Below are positions 4,288-5,136 of a stretch of DNA of 5,136 nucleotides, piece after piece; positions within the stretch are counted from its first letter, which is position 1; the number at the start of each line of letters is the position of its first letter. Made by a program: the position numbers and the translations under genes. The notes under the pieces are model-generated. The model was not told the DNA's origin and did no database searches. It worked only from the letters and a program-made list of their open reading frames with translations. Source of the stretch: Methanocellales archaeon (GTDB lineage: Archaea > Halobacteriota > UBA148 > JAJOKI01); assembly GCA_021129915.1 (NCBI GenBank), contig JAJOKI010000085.1, positions 1-5,136 on the forward strand, in the 5' to 3' direction.

Positions 4288-5136
4288 TTATCGTTCCTTT
4301 GCAATACACTCTTGAATCAAATCTCCAATCATGGGCAAATTAAGCGACTGCATTCTCAGCTTGTGGACCAAACTTTTGATCTGCGCTACCGTACCGAAGA
4401 GCAACACGTCTGCCACTTCTATCTCGCTGGATATCGCCCCTCTATGAATGGCAGCATCCCCCCCTCTTGCGAGCATTTCCTGTTTAAGAACAAGAGCCTC
4501 CGACGCCGTCACGTTTTTGATGAACATGACCAGGGAGACCGTCTTGTCCTTCATTATTTTTGCGCCAGCATCGGTCACGTTGATGAACGACATCAAATCA
4601 ATCAAATCATCCGGTTTCTTTATGCAATCGATTATGGCAACTTGGTAACCATCTTTTTCTACAGTGATCGGTCTGCTCCGCACCACCTCTGCCATCCTGA
4701 TGGTATCCATAGTTTCTTTTACGTCGTGCGTCCGAACTATATGCGCACCTTTATACACGGCAATAGCAGTGCATGCTAAGGTGCCCGCCAACCGATCAGA
4801 TGGGTCGGGCATACCTAAAACACCACTGATAAAGGATTTACGCGACACTGCTACCAAAACAGGTCTGCCAAGAACTCTAAATCGTTCAAAATTATTCAGC
4901 AGCGCCAGGTCACATTCATACGTCTTCTCTGGAACCCATCTGCCTATGCCCGGGTCGATGACGATATCAGTTATTCCGCCGTCCTCTGCCATACCAATGC
5001 TCTCGACCAACGCGGTCCTGGTCTCTGAGAACGTGAGGCAGTCGCCCGGCACTTTTTTGGTTGCCATTAGTATTACCGATGCATCGAAGTCTGATGCCGT
5101 CATCACCATATCTGGGTCGTTTTTCAGTCCACTGAT
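4288..5136 (-). CDS. Archaeal dihydropteroate synthase-like protein with C-terminal extension (5' end outside window)
   Basis: The last 282 residues of a TIM-barrel protein related to dihydropteroate synthase (FolP), which joins a pterin diphosphate to an arylamine. Counting from the window edge, it shows ISGLKNDPDM (1-10), VILM (21-24), DPGIG (61-65), VLVAVSRKSF (93-102), DRLAGT (114-119) and RTHDV (135-139), all in FolP order. After the barrel ends near 150, about 125 further residues form an extra domain typical of archaeal members and absent from bacterial FolP. After DPGIG the usual FGK is replaced by RWVPEK, a small insertion. In methanogen-like archaea the natural arylamine would be a ribofuranosyl aminobenzene phosphate on the way to methanopterin rather than p-aminobenzoate; that is inferred. 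The frame stays open to the last base of the window, so the start is not visible. The CofE-like gene begins 27 nt downstream, suggesting a cofactor operon. Confidence 0.88.
   Translation of the reverse strand: MSGLKNDPDMVMTASDFDASVILMATKKVPGDCLTFSETRTALVESIGMAEDGGITDIVIDPGIGRWVPEKTYECDLALLNNFERFRVLGRPVLVAVSRKSFISGVLGMPDPSDRLAGTLACTAIAVYKGAHIVRTHDVKETMDTIRMAEVVRSRPITVEKDGYQVAIIDCIKKPDDLIDLMSFINVTDAGAKIMKDKTVSLVMFIKNVTASEALVLKQEMLARGGDAAIHRGAISSEIEVADVLLFGTVAQIKSLVHKLRMQSLNLPMIGDLIQECIAKER

Noticed and set aside
3883..4779. Long plus-strand open frame (298 codons) opposite the CofE-like and DHPS-like genes
   Set aside because: It is antisense to two clearly recognisable proteins, has no family motif, is rich in His, Arg and Leu as expected of a shadow frame, and spans a gene boundary.
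1..5136. CRISPR arrays, insertion sequences, tandem repeats, integration of a mobile element at the tRNA
   Set aside because: I saw no regularly spaced repeats, no transposase or integrase, and no partial tRNA copy in the window.

Overview
The window reads as a piece of a euryarchaeal chromosome, probably a cytochrome-containing methanogen, ANME, Syntrophoarchaeum or Archaeoglobus-like lineage. The reasons are a CofE-type coenzyme F420 ligase, an archaeal DHPS-like protein, a DRG-type GTPase, a short archaeal Sm protein, a tRNA without encoded CCA, and a TATA box placed as archaeal promoters require. The exact lineage cannot be fixed from the sequence alone. Genes are densely packed, with no gene-free stretch over 50 bases. 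I see no insertion sequence, CRISPR array or integrase.

Left part, + strand (1-1251): the C-terminal part of a group 1-type [NiFe] hydrogenase large subunit is followed 9 nt later by a membrane-anchored tetraheme c-type cytochrome of NapC/NirT/NrfH type. Together they look like the end of a membrane-bound uptake hydrogenase operon that passes H2 electrons to a quinone, a phenazine or a cytochrome chain. The usual partner would be a cytochrome b.

Middle, - strand (read from 3501 down to 1253): tRNA-Gln(CUG), a small Sm/LSm protein with a probable TTG start, a winged-helix protein with a C-terminal four-cysteine motif like that of RPC34/TFE-beta, a 138-aa protein of unknown function, and a DRG/Obg-type GTPase with a TGS domain. 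Spacing is tight (7 nt between LSm and winged-helix genes, an overlap or 1-nt gap before the unknown gene, 46 nt before the GTPase), so this looks like one RNA/transcription/translation-themed operon behind a tRNA. It converges on the hydrogenase operon with one base between the two stop codons.

Right part, - strand (5136 down to 3487): an archaeal dihydropteroate synthase-like protein (5' end outside the window) and a CofE-like F420-0:L-glutamate ligase, which suggests a small pterin/F420 cofactor operon. The last four codons and the stop of the CofE-like gene lie inside the tRNA-Gln gene, and a TATA box for the tRNA lies inside the CofE-like coding sequence.

The most interesting points are the cofE/tRNA/LSm junction, the RPC34/TFE-beta-like regulator, the hydrogenase with a tetraheme cytochrome, and the divergent active-site loop of the CofE-like enzyme.
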